A stretch of 64,000 nucleotides of DNA from Sapria himalayana (Eukaryota > Streptophyta > Magnoliopsida > Malpighiales > Rafflesiaceae). The stretch covers positions 52,025 to 116,024 of the forward strand of contig JAREIK010003114.1 in assembly GCA_029783825.1 (NCBI GenBank). Reading direction: 5' to 3'. This document shows positions 13,691 through 25,100 of the stretch, one piece after another (position 1 is the stretch's first letter; every line of letters begins with the position of its first letter). The notes below the pieces were generated by a model that made no database searches, was not told the DNA's origin, and worked only from the letters and a program-made list of their open reading frames with translations. The translations under genes and the position numbers were made by a program.

Positions 13691-14489
13691 TTAAATTAGA
13701 TCTATCTCACTAATAATTTTTTTTGTAATTAATATTTCTATAAAATAAATTGATAAAAAATTAAAATAAAAATTTAAAATTATACTGAATAAAAATTAAA
13801 ATGAGATTTATGGTTTATTATTAATGTATACTAGTTTAATGATTTTAGTATTTAAGGGTTTTGTCATTAGGAGTTTAGCAAATTATGTTTTTAGGCTTTT
13901 AGTGGTTTATAGGTTTTATTTAAAAAAATAAAATGATAAACAAAATTTCTATAATTTTTTATCATTTTCATAGGTTATAACATTTAAAAATATAATAATA
14001 TTTAAATTTTTTTGAAATTTTAATACAAATTTTGTTATAATAATATTAATTATTTTATATCATATAAATTTAATATAAATAATTTTTTTGATAGATATTA
14101 TAATAATGATCAAAAATTAAATTTATAACCTATTAATATTAAGATAGATATTAATTAAAAAATATTTACCAAACCCAAATTGATTCAAAATTAAAGTAAC
14201 TTGTATTACTTGATAATAATTTTTAATTTTTAAATTTATGCTTTTTTTATAAGCGTATATTTTTTTAGATAAATAATATATTATTTAAATTATATTTGTC
14301 CCACTGAATTTATTTTGTAATAAATTTTTCTATATAAATACACTAATAAATAATTAAAATGAATATTTAAAAATATAATAAATAGCAATATAAATTAGAT
14401 TTATTAATTATTAAGTAGTATTTAGTGGTTTAATGGTTTATGTATTTAGGCATTATGGGGTTTAGGAGTTTACTGATTTAACTTTATAT
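13683..14489 (+). repeat. Satellite, plus orientation, between inversion junction and h2
   Basis: F joint fragment, one G monomer (block near 13840-13930) and one H monomer up to the hAT insertion. The H monomer carries private variants (AGTATTTAG, TGTCCCACT, AACTTTATATGC) shared with the monomers next to h1 and h4 but absent from other H monomers, which read AGTATATAG and AACTGTGTATGC. Confidence 0.9.
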
Positions 14490-14497
14490 GCATTTAG
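14490..14497. repeat. Left 8-bp target-site duplication of h2
   Basis: GCATTTAG, repeated perfectly at 18199-18206 on the other side of h2. It is part of the normal satellite sequence GCATTTAGTGGTTTATAGG, so the empty site can be read in other monomers. Confidence 0.95.
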
Positions 14498-14513
14498 TAG
14501 GGCTGCTCATGGG
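14498..14513 (+). repeat. Left terminal inverted repeat of h2
   Basis: TAGGGCTGCTCATGGG; pairs with 18183-18198. TAGGG-start ends with 8-bp duplications are common among plant Ac/Tip100-like hAT elements. Confidence 0.9.
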
Positions 14514-15104
14514 ACTCGGAAATTCGCGACCCGACCCAAAGCCTTGTCCTGATAATATCGGGACTTAGAAAATCCATTGACTTTGAATTTTTCTGTCCCG
14601 TTCTATTACGTATTTTTTCTTTTGGGATGGTTCCGGATCTTAAGTAATATCCCTCCCGAGAACCATCCCGTCCTAAAAAGTCTATACTTGAACCAAGAAA
14701 ATATATATATATATATAACATGAAGATGCCACCAATTTTGCTACTTCCCATCCAATTCCAACGCACCTATTACTATTCCAAAGAGTTCCATACCACCTCA
14801 CGCCATTCCAGCCTTGTTCAGTTAGGTCCAGCCCTTGTCCATCACACTTTTGGTTGCCTCCACCATGTATAAGATGTCACCAGCCTTTTGGTTTGTTTTT
14901 CTGACAAGAATTGAGTAATTAATTATTATTTTTATGTGTCTCAGTCAGTTTTGTTGAGTATTGGTTGTGGTGTTGTGGTTGGGCCGAATGAGTGGGCTGA
15001 ATGAGTGGGCCAAATGTGTTACAGTCAGTTTTGTAGAGCTTGCTTGTTTGAATTATTTATATTTATTTATGCTTAACATATCATATTAATTAATTGCAAT
15101 GCAG

Positions 15105-17512
15105 ATGGCACAATCTAGCGGTAAACCAAAAATATAATAAATTTAAGATGATCACATCTCAAATGATCAAAGTACTGGTAAATCCAATCATCATTCTTTC
15201 ACGAACCCTCCTATTGTTATGGCAGGTTCTTTAATTCCAATTGTAAAAGAAAGTCAAGGTATATCTAAACCTCAAGCTAATAAAAAGTATAAGTCTACTG
15301 TTTGGGAAACTTATGAGATATTAGTTGATTTAGAGGGAAATGAAACTGGTAGGGCAGCTTGTATATGGTGTTGGAATAAATACTTGGCAAAAAGTGATCA
15401 AGGTACTTCAGGTTTATGGAAATACTTTAGAAAGTCTTGTAAAAAATTTCCACACAAAAAAGATTTTATAGAAGCTCACAAAGGTAAAGAAAAGTCACAA
15501 TTTTTGTTGAGTTTCACTAAAGGTACTAGTTCAGAGGATAACAAATTAACTAGTTGGCAATTTGATCAACAACTAGTTAGGGAGGCTTTGGTGAAAATGA
15601 TCATAAAAGATGAATTATCTTTTTGTTTTGTTGAGAGGGATGAGTTTAAAAATTTTATGAAGTTAGTGTGCCTCAATTTAAAAATCCATCTAGGCACTCT
15701 GTGTTGAGGGATTGTTTTTTTTTTTGTGAAGGAAAAGAAGAAATTATTTGTGAGCATATCATCTCATTGTTGTAGAGTTTCATTGACTACTGACACTTGG
15801 ACTTGCATTCAAAATTTATCTGATATATGTTTGACTGTTCATTCCATTGATTCTCAATGGAATATGCATAAAAGGCTTTTGAACTTTTGTGTAATTAATA
15901 GTCACTCTGGAGTTAATATTAGAAATGTTATTGAGTTTTGCATGAATGAATGGGGGTTTAGAAAGTTGATGTGTATTACTATTGACAATGCATTAAATAA
16001 TGATGTTGCAGTTGAACAATTGAAAAAAGGCTTGTGAAGAAAAGTGTTGTACCTTTTAGAGGCGAGCATTTTCATATGAGATGTTGTTATCATATCCTAA
16101 CTTAATTGTTAGAGATGTCATTGCAATAGTTGAGGGTGCTATTCAAAAAATTAGAGGTGTGGTGAAATATGTGAGGAGCAGTCCTAAAAGATTAGATATG
16201 TTTAAGTTATGTGTTGAAGAAGCAAACTTATCATATGGATCTTCATTTCAATTAGATTGTCCTACAAGATGGAATTCAACTTATTTGATGCTACAAACTG
16301 ATATAAAATATCAAAAAGAATTTAATAAGTTGGAGGACAAAGAAAAAAGGTTTTTGAAGGAGTTTGATTCAAACGTTCCAACTGAGAGAGACTGAACAAA
16401 CACCAAAATTTTGGCTCGTTTCTTGAAAACTTTTTATGAGGTAACTTGTAAATTTTCTAGCTTATAATATTCTACCTCTAGTGTTTATTTTCCTGAGATT
16501 ATTCGAATTTTGAAAAAAAATTGAGCTTTGTGAAAATTGTAGAGATTCAATGGTGTCTGAAATGGGTATGAAAATGAGGCATAAATTCAACAAAAAATTG
16601 GGTTCTCTTCAGTCAACAAATATTATACTTTTTGTAGTAGTAGTGTAGGATCCAAGATATAAGCTCAAATATGTCAATGTTAAGTACACTTAGCATTATC
16701 ATGAGGGATTGTCTAAAAATTTGGTTAAAAAGGTTATAAATGCTTTAAATGAGATGATGGATGATTATAAAGATTTAAATTAAGATGAATCAAAAGAAGA
16801 TGATTTCTCTTCTACTGTGTTGAAGAAAAATGATGATTTCTTTGATGGTAGTGATACTGATGTTGATGATTTTTTTGTTGAATTGGAGAAAGAACAAGAA
16901 GTTGCAGCTTTGGAAGAGTTGGATAGGTACTTGGAGGACAAATTTGAAAAAAATAGAATTGATTTTGATCTTCTAAACTAGTGGAAGGTAAATGAGGTTA
17001 GTTGTCCTTCTTTGGAAAATGTAGGAAGGGATGTATTTTCTATCCAAGCATGTACTGTAACCTACGAATCTACATTTAGAACTGGGGAAAGAACTTTAGA
17101 TAAATTTAGAAGTTCTTTAACACCTATTACAGTTGAAGTTCTCATATGTCTGCAAGATTGGTTGAGAAGCTCAAACAAACCTTTTGAAATTGAAAAATTA
17201 GTTTAAGACCTTGATGATAATGAATCAGGTTAGTATACAAATCTTGTAAATTTTAATTTCACTTTTACATATTTTATTCATTCAATTTAATAAAAATATG
17301 GTTCAATTACAATTTTCAGAGGGGTCTAAAGATCCAAATATTCTTCCAACTATAGTTGGCTAACTAAATTTGCAATGGGTGTATTAAATTTTATAAGGTA
17401 ATATTTTGTTTTTTATTACTCTTTCATCTTAGAAATTTATGTATACATGATTACCACGTTTACATCTTTGGTTGTCCTTCTACATTGGAAAAAGAAAAGG
17501 GAGGATTTGTAG
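15105..17512 (+). pseudogene. hAT transposase pseudogene (h2), BED finger to hATC domain
   Basis: Full-length but dead transposase of the plant BED/hATC class, once a nuclear protein that bound and cut the element ends. The inferred start is ATG at 15105 (MAQSSGK), with stops soon after. An open piece at 15219-15707 holds the BED finger: CIWC, then GTSGLWKYFRKSC with Tyr where the ligand His is expected. A second piece at 15726-16037 holds TTDTWTC (first catalytic Asp at 15792-15794) and ITIDNA (second Asp at 15984-15986). A third piece at 16081-16395 holds the damaged CCxHIL region and CPTRWNSTY. The C-terminal part (about 16740-17206) has FDLL-x-W-KVNE, the YESTF motif and RSSLTP of the dimerisation domain. 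Lesions include frameshifts near 15707 and 16037 and in-frame stops at 16393 and 16465. Two short introns are inferred near the 3' end. Confidence 0.9.
17229..17319 (+). other. Inferred intron near the 3' end of the h2 transposase
   Basis: CAG|GTTAGT donor and TTTTCAG acceptor, 91 bp. Removing it joins DDNES to EGSxDPNILPTIVG, a sensible C-terminal continuation. The equivalent stretches in h3 (35196-35286, 91 bp) and h4 (63575-63663, 89 bp) keep both splice sites. Splicing itself is not shown. Confidence 0.55.
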
Positions 17513-18182
17513 AAGAGATAATAATTGGGTTTAGATTTTCGTTGCTGTTCCGGGATGGATTTTTGAAATGATTATTATCATGGTTGTTATTAGTTGTATT
17601 TTTTTGTTATATTAAGCAACCTAATTTTAGCAATTACTTAAGTAGTAATTGATGCAACCAAAGTTTGTCGTAATCTTTAGCTATTCCTTAATCTTTTAAG
17701 TAATTGTTTAAAAATATAGTATTGCTATTATGGTTATCTTTCACTCGGCTGAACAAAGCCAACTTGTGAAAAAACAAATAACCAAATTAAGGACATAACT
17801 CGGTCCCATTCTATTTAGCATTTCTATCCTTTTATGCACATCAAAGCTTTTGACAAGATAATAGAACTCGTTTGGGGTATTCAGCCTTTTTGACAAAACA
17901 AAATTGGCCCAATTTGAGTTTGAAAGATACATAGCTAAGGAATGATAAATGGTACAACAAAAGGTTTCGACATGAACTAACTTGGCCAGTTTGAAGAAAA
18001 TAAATTGAAAAAAATGTCCGAACTCTATTTTGTCTCGGAACCATTTTCTCCTACCGAAAATTCCCAATTTTCGTACCCTCCAATCCCAATATTTTCAACC
18101 TATGGGACGGCTTTGGATCTTCAAAAAAAAATCTCTGAACTTGGGAATGGACTTGAGATTTGTAATCTCAATCGTGTCCCGT

Positions 18183-18198
18183 CCCATGAGCACGCCTA
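18183..18198 (-). repeat. Right terminal inverted repeat of h2
   Basis: CCCATGAGCACGCCTA; reverse complement TAGGCGTGCTCATGGG matches the left end except at two positions. Confidence 0.9.
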
Positions 18199-18206
18199 GC
18201 ATTTAG
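18199..18206. repeat. Right 8-bp target-site duplication of h2
   Basis: GCATTTAG, identical to 14490-14497; satellite continues with TGGTTTATAG. Confidence 0.95.
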
Positions 18207-21200
18207 TGGTTTATAGATTTTATTTAAAAAATAAAATAACAAAAAATTTAATATAACCTTTGAAACTATAACATTTTTAAATTTTTTTTAAATGTGAATA
18301 CTATATTTAGTTATGATAATCTTAATAATTATATATCATGTAAATTTAATATAAATAATTATATTGATAAATATTATAATAATGATCATACAAAAGATTA
18401 ATAAACAATTATTAATAAGATAAATATTGTTTAAAATATATTTACAAAACCTAAAATTATTCAAAATCAAATTGAAATATTTTACTAAATATTAATTTTA
18501 AATTTTTAAATTTTTGCATCCATTTATAAGCTTATATATTTTTTGATAAAAAATAAATTATTTAAATTATATTTGTCTAACTATTAATTTTTTTTAATTT
18601 ATATTTCTATAAAATTAAACTAATAAATAATTAAAATGTATATATAAAATTATAATGAATTAATAAAAATGAGATTTAAGATTTATTATTTAGGGTATAC
18701 CAATTTAATAGTTTACGTTTATTGTGGTTTTGGGATTAATGAGTTAATTTATTTATATGTTTACTCATTTTTGTTTTATTTAATGATTTATTGGTTTTAT
18801 TTAATCAATGAAATAACAAAAAATTTATTTTAATGAATTTTTGTGATTTTAAAATGTTATAACCTTAGAAAATATAATAATTTTTTAATAGTTCTAAAAT
18901 ATGAATAAAATACTTAGTTATAATAATCTTAATAATTATATTTGATGTAAATTCAATATAAAAAATTTTATTAATATATATTATTTTGATGATCGAAAAA
19001 TAAATTAATAAACTATTATTAATAAGATAGATATTAATTAAAATATATTTGCAGAAGCCAAAATAATTTAAAATCAAAGTAAATTATATTACTAAATAAA
19101 CTTTTAAATTTTTGAAATTTTGTTTATTTTTATAAGCTTATATTTTTTTTCATAAAAAATAATTTATTTATTTTATATATGTCTCACTCTTTATTTATTT
19201 TGTAATTAATATTTCTATAAAAATAAAATAAAAAATAATTAAAATGAATATTTAATATTATAATGAATACAAATAAAAATGAGTTTATTATTTATTATTA
19301 AGGTTATATAGGTTTAATGGTTTAAGTATTTAGGGGGTTTTGGGGTTTAGGAGTCTAGAGATTTAAATGTTTTGGAATTTAGTAGTTTATATGTTTTATT
19401 TAAATAATGAAATAACAAAAAATTTTATTTGTCAAATTTTTTATCAATTTTGAAGGTTATAACCTTTATAAATATAATAATTTTTAAATTTTTTCAAATG
19501 TGAATATAATATTTAGTTATAATAAACTTAATAATTATATATCATGTAAATTAAAAATAAATAATTTTATTGATAGATATTAATAAACTAAATATAAATA
19601 TAAATATAATAATGATCAAAAAATAAATTAATAAATTATTATATATTGATAGATATTTATATATTATTTATAAATACTTAAACCATTAAAGATGGTTTAA
19701 GTATTTAAGGGTTTTGGGGTATTGGGGTTTTGGGGTTTTAGGGTTTAGGAGTTTAGGAGTTTAATGATTTAAGTGTTTAGGCATTTAGTAGTTTATAAGT
19801 TTTATATAAACAATAAAATAACAAAAAATTTATTTTTATAATTTTATCTCATTTTCAAAGATGTTAACCTTTAAAAATATAATAATTTTTAAATTATTTT
19901 CAAATGTAAATATAATATTTAGTTATAATAATCTTAATAATTATATATCATGTAAATTCAAAATAAACAATTTTAGTGATAAATATTCTAATAATGATCA
20001 AAAAATAAATTAATAATCTATTATTAATAAGAGAGATATCAATTAAAATATAATTAAAAAACCCAAAATGATTCATAAGAAAAAGCAAAATATATTATTA
20101 TATAATAATTTTTTGTTTTGAAAATTTTTTTTCTTTTAAAAAGGTTATCTATAATTTTTTGATGAAAAATAATTTATATAAATTATTTTTGTCTAGATCA
20201 ATTTATTTTGTAATTAATATTAATATATAAATAAACAAATAAATAATTAAAATGAATATTTAAAATTATAATGAAAAAAAATGAGCTTCATTATTTATTA
20301 TTCAGAGATACTGTTTTAATTTAAATTAGATCTGTCTCACTAATTATTTATTTTGTAATTAATATTTTTATAAAAATAAACTGATAAAAATTAAAATAGA
20401 AATTTAAAATAATACTGAAAAAAAATTAAAATGAGATTTATGAATTATTATTAATGTTTACCAGTTTAATGGTTTAAGTATTTAGAGGTTTTGTCGCTTA
20501 GGAGATTAGTGATTTATGTTTTTAGGTATTTAGTGGTTTATAGGTTTATTTAAACAATGAAATAACAATAAAAATATTTTTGATATTTTTTCACATTTTC
20601 AAAGGTTATAAACTTTGAAAATATAATAATTTTAAATTTTTTTAAAAATATGAATACAATATTTAGTAATAATAATCATTATAATTATATATAATATAAA
20701 CTAAATATAAACAATTTTATTGATAGATATGATATCAATTATCAAAAAATAAATTAATATGCTATTATTAATATGATATATATAAATTAAAATATAATTA
20801 AAAAAATATCCAAAATCCAAATAAAATTTATTAATAAATAATAAATTTTTTAAGTTGTTGCTTCTTTTTATAAGCTTATATTTTTTTTGATGAAAAATAA
20901 ATTATTTAAATTATATTTGTATCACTCATAATTTATTTTGTAATTAATATTTTAATAAATTATTTGAATTATATTTAAGTTTTACGAGTTTAAAGGTTTA
21001 AGTATTTATGGGCTTTTGTGTTTAGGAGTTTAGAGGTTTAAGTGTTTAGGCATTTAGTGGTTTATAAGTTTTATTTAAACAATGATATAACTAAAAATTT
21101 ATTTTTATTATTTTTTTAAATTTTGAAGGTTATAACCTTTGAAAATATAATAATTTTTAAATTTTTTTCAAATGTAAATATAATATTTAGTTATAATAAT

Positions 21201-22174
21201 CTTAATAATTTTAAGTCATTTAAATTCAATATAAATAATTACATTGCTAGATATAATAATAATGATCAAAAAAAATTTAATAAACTATTATTAATAAGAA
21301 AGATATTATTTAAAATATATTTGCAAAATATAGATTTATTCAAAATCAAAGTAAAATATATTACTTAATATTAATTTTTTTAATGTTTTGCTTTTTTTAT
21401 AACTTTATATTTTTGTTATTATAAATAAATTATTAAATTTAGTTTGTTTTACTCATAATTTATTATGTAATTTATAATTCTATAATAAAAAACTAATAAA
21501 TAATTAAAATACTTATTTAAAATTATAATGAATACAAATAAAATTGAGATATATTATTTATTATTTAGGATATACTGGTTTAATGGTTTAAGTATTTAGG
21601 AGTTTTTGGGTTTATGAGTTTAGTGATTTAAGTGTTTAGACCTTTAGTGATTTATACTTATTATCTAATGAATTAAAAAACAAAAAATTAAATTTTTTGA
21701 ATTTTTTAATTTTTTAATTTTTGAAAGTTGTAACCTTTGAAAATATAATAATTTTAAATTTTTTTAAATGTGAATATAATATTTAGTTATAATAATCTTA
21801 ATAATTATATATAATGTAAAATAAATATAAATAATTTTATTAATAGATATTATAATAATGATCAATAAATAAATTAATAAACTAGTATTAATAAGAATGA
21901 TATAAATTAAAATATAATTGTAGAATCTAAAATGATTCAAAATTAAAATAAGATATATTACTAAATAAAAATTTTTTATTTTAAAAATTTTGCTTCATTT
22001 TATAAGCATAAATATTTTTCTGATGAAAAATAAATTATTTAAATTATATTTGTTTCACTAATAATTTATTTTGTAATTAATATTTCTATAAACATAAATT
22101 GATAAATAATTAAAATGAATATTTAAGATTATAATGAATACTAATAAAAAAGAGATATATGATTTATTATTTAT
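18207..22174 (+). repeat. AT-rich satellite, h2 to first 7-kb higher-order unit
   Basis: Monomers in order: M tail (18207), A (about 18690), B (19290), a short P monomer containing two neighbouring telomere-like blocks (19670-19810), F joint (20306-20340), G (20450), J (20980) and K (21560). Each shows its telomere-like block and GGTTATAACC dyad or a mutated form. A short internal repeat of AAATATAAATATA around 19590-19620 expands one monomer. No gene; the frame at 18865-19077 is monomer sequence that recurs at 42838-43065. Confidence 0.88.
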
Positions 22175-25100
22175 GGCATACCTATTTAATGGTTTAAGTT
22201 TTTTGTGGTTTTGGTGTTAAAGAGTTTATTAATTTATATGTTTGCACATTTAGGTGTTTATAGGTTTTATTTAATCAATGAAATAACAAAAAATTTATTT
22301 TTATGAATTTTCATGATTTTCAAAGGTTATAACCTTTGAAAATTTAATAATTTTTTAATCTTTTTAAAATATTAATACAATACTTAGTTATAATAATCTT
22401 AATAATTATATTTGATTTAAATTTAATATAAAAAATTTTATTATTATATATTATTATAATGATAGAAAAATAAATTAATAACTATTATTAATAAAATTGA
22501 TATTAATTAAAAAATATTTACAAAACCCAAAATAATTCAAAATCAAAGTAAATTATATTACTGAATAAAATTTTAAATTTATGAAATTTTGTTTATTTTT
22601 ATAATCTTATTTTTTTTTCATAAAAAATAATATCTTTAAATTATATGTCTCACTCATTATTTATTTTGTAATTAATATTTCTCTAAAAATAAACTAAAAA
22701 ATAATTAAAATGAATATTTAAAATTATAATGAATACAAATAAAAATGAAATTTATTATTTATAATTTAGGTCATAGGTTTAATAGTTTAAGTATTTAGGG
22801 GGTTTTGGGGTTTTGAAGTCTATAGATTTAAATGTTTAGGCATTTAGTGGTTTATAAGTTTTATTTAAATAATAAAATAATAAAAAAATTATTTTTGTGA
22901 TTTTTTATCATTTTTGAAGGTTATAACCTTAGAAAATATAATAATTTTTAAATTTTTTTCAAATGTAAATATAATATTTAGTTAAAATAATCTTAATAAT
23001 TATAAGACATTTAAATTGAATATAATTAATTTTATTGTTATATATTATAAAAATAATCAAATAATAAATTAATAAACTTATATTAATAAGATCGATAGAA
23101 ATTAAAATATAATTGCAAAACCTATATATAATGATTCAAATCAAAGTAAAATATATTACTAAATAATACTTTTTTGTTTTTAAATTTTTACATCTTTTTA
23201 TAAGCTTATATCTCTTTTGATTAAAAATAAATTATTAAAATTATATTTGTCTGACTCATTATTTATTTTGTAATTAATATTTCTATAAAAAATAAACTAA
23301 TAAATAATTAAAATTAATATTTAAAATGATAATGAATATAAACTATAATGAGATTTATGATTTATTATATGTGGTATATCGGTTTAATGGTTTGATTATT
23401 TAGGGGTTTAATCATTTAGGATTTTATCAATTTATGTTTTTAGGCATTTTGTGGTTTACAGTTTTTATTTATATAATAAAAATAAAATTTCTTTTTTTTT
23501 GATTTTATCGGATTTTCAAAGGTAACCTTTAAAAATAAAATAATTTTTAAAATTTTTTGAAATGTGAATACCATGTATAATTATATTAATCTTACTAATT
23601 ATATATCATATAAATTCAAAATAAAAAATTTTAATGATAGATAGTATAATAATGATGAAAAATTAAATTAATATATTATTATTAATAATATAAATATTAA
23701 TTAAAATATATTTACATAACACAAAATGATTCAAAATCAAATCAAAATATATTACTAAATAATAATATTTAATTTTCAAATATTTCTTTCATTTTATAAG
23801 CTTATATTTTTTTATTGATTAAAAATAAATTATTTAAATAATATTTGTCTCACTCGAAATTTTTTTTGTAATTAATTTTTATAAATAATTAAACTATAAA
23901 TAATTAAAATGAATATTAAAAATTATAATAAATAGAAATAAAAATGAGATTTATTATTTATTAAGTAGTATATAGCTATTAAAAGGTTTATGTATTTAGG
24001 GGTTTCGAGGTCTATCAGCTTACTGATTTAAGTAAGTAAGTATTTAGTGATCTATAGGTTTTATTTTAAAAATGAAATAACTTAAAATTTATATATATTA
24101 TTTTTTCTCATTTTTTAAGGTTATAACTATTAAAATTATAAAAATTTTTAAATTTCTTTTCAAAAGTGAATACAATATATATTTATAATAATTGTAATAA
24201 TTATATATCATATAAATTCAATATAAACAATTTTATTGATAGATATTCTAATAATTATTAAAAAATAAATTAAAAATATATTATGAATAAGATTGATATT
24301 ACTTAAAATATAATAACAAAACCTAAAATGATTCAAAAGGAAAACAAAATATATCACTAAAAAATAATAATTTGTTTTTAAATGTTTATGATTTTTATAA
24401 GGTTATCTATTTTTTGATGAAATATATTTTTAATAAATTATATTTTAACTCATAATTTATTTTATAATTAATATATATATATAAATAAAAAACTAAACAA
24501 TCAAAATTAATTTTTTAAATTATAATGTAAACAAATAAAAATGAGATTGTTTAATTATTATTTAGGGTATACCGGTTGAAAGGATTATCTATATAGGGGT
24601 ATCGAGATTTTGTTGTTTAGTTATTTAAGAGCTTAGACATTTTGTGGTGTATAGGTTTTATTTAAACAATGAAATAACAAAAAAATTTATTTTTTTTATT
24701 TTTTGACATTTTCAAATGTTATAATCTTTGAAAATATAATAATTTTGAAATTTTTTTCAAAAGTGAATACTATAATTAATTATAATAATATTTATATTTA
24801 TATATCATATAAATTAAATATAAACATTTTTATTGAAAAATATTCTAATAATGATCATAAAATAAATTAATAATCTATAATTAATAAGATAAATATCAAT
24901 TAAAATAAAATTAAAAAACTTAAAATCATTCATAAGCAAAGTAAAATATATTACTATATAATAATTATTTGTTTTGAAATTTGTTTTTAAAAAATTTATC
25001 TATATTTTTTTTGACGAAAAATTAATTATATAAATTATATTTGTTTACCTCATAATTTATTTTGTAATTAATATTTATATAAAAATATACAAATAAATAA

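Larger units (their letters stand above)
14498..18198 (+). mobile_element. hAT transposon copy h2, structurally complete (3.7 kb)
   Basis: Bounded by 16-bp terminal inverted repeats, TAGGGCTGCTCATGGG (14498-14513) and CCCATGAGCACGCCTA (18183-18198), matching at 14 of 16 positions, and by perfect 8-bp duplications GCATTTAG. This establishes hAT superfamily membership together with the transposase remains. Inside: a 5' non-coding region (14514-15104) with a TA run, a transposase pseudogene (15105-17512), and a 3' non-coding and subterminal region (17513-18182) with no gene. The minus-strand frames at 14494-14766 and 17741-18067 lie in terminal regions and show no family features. The right flank changes from H-type to M-type satellite shortly after the target duplication, with a small deletion, so the array rearranged after insertion. 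Confidence 0.95.

Noticed and set aside
13500..13860. Large perfect palindrome at the inversion point
   Set aside because: The sequences on the two sides are different monomer portions and do not pair as one long hairpin.
14494..14766. 90-codon minus-strand frame starting at the left end of h2
   Set aside because: Overlaps the terminal repeat and target duplication; chance frame in element ends.
17741..18067. 108-codon minus-strand frame in the right part of h2
   Set aside because: Lies in the 3' non-coding and subterminal region of the transposon, has no recognisable domain, and is not kept open in h3.
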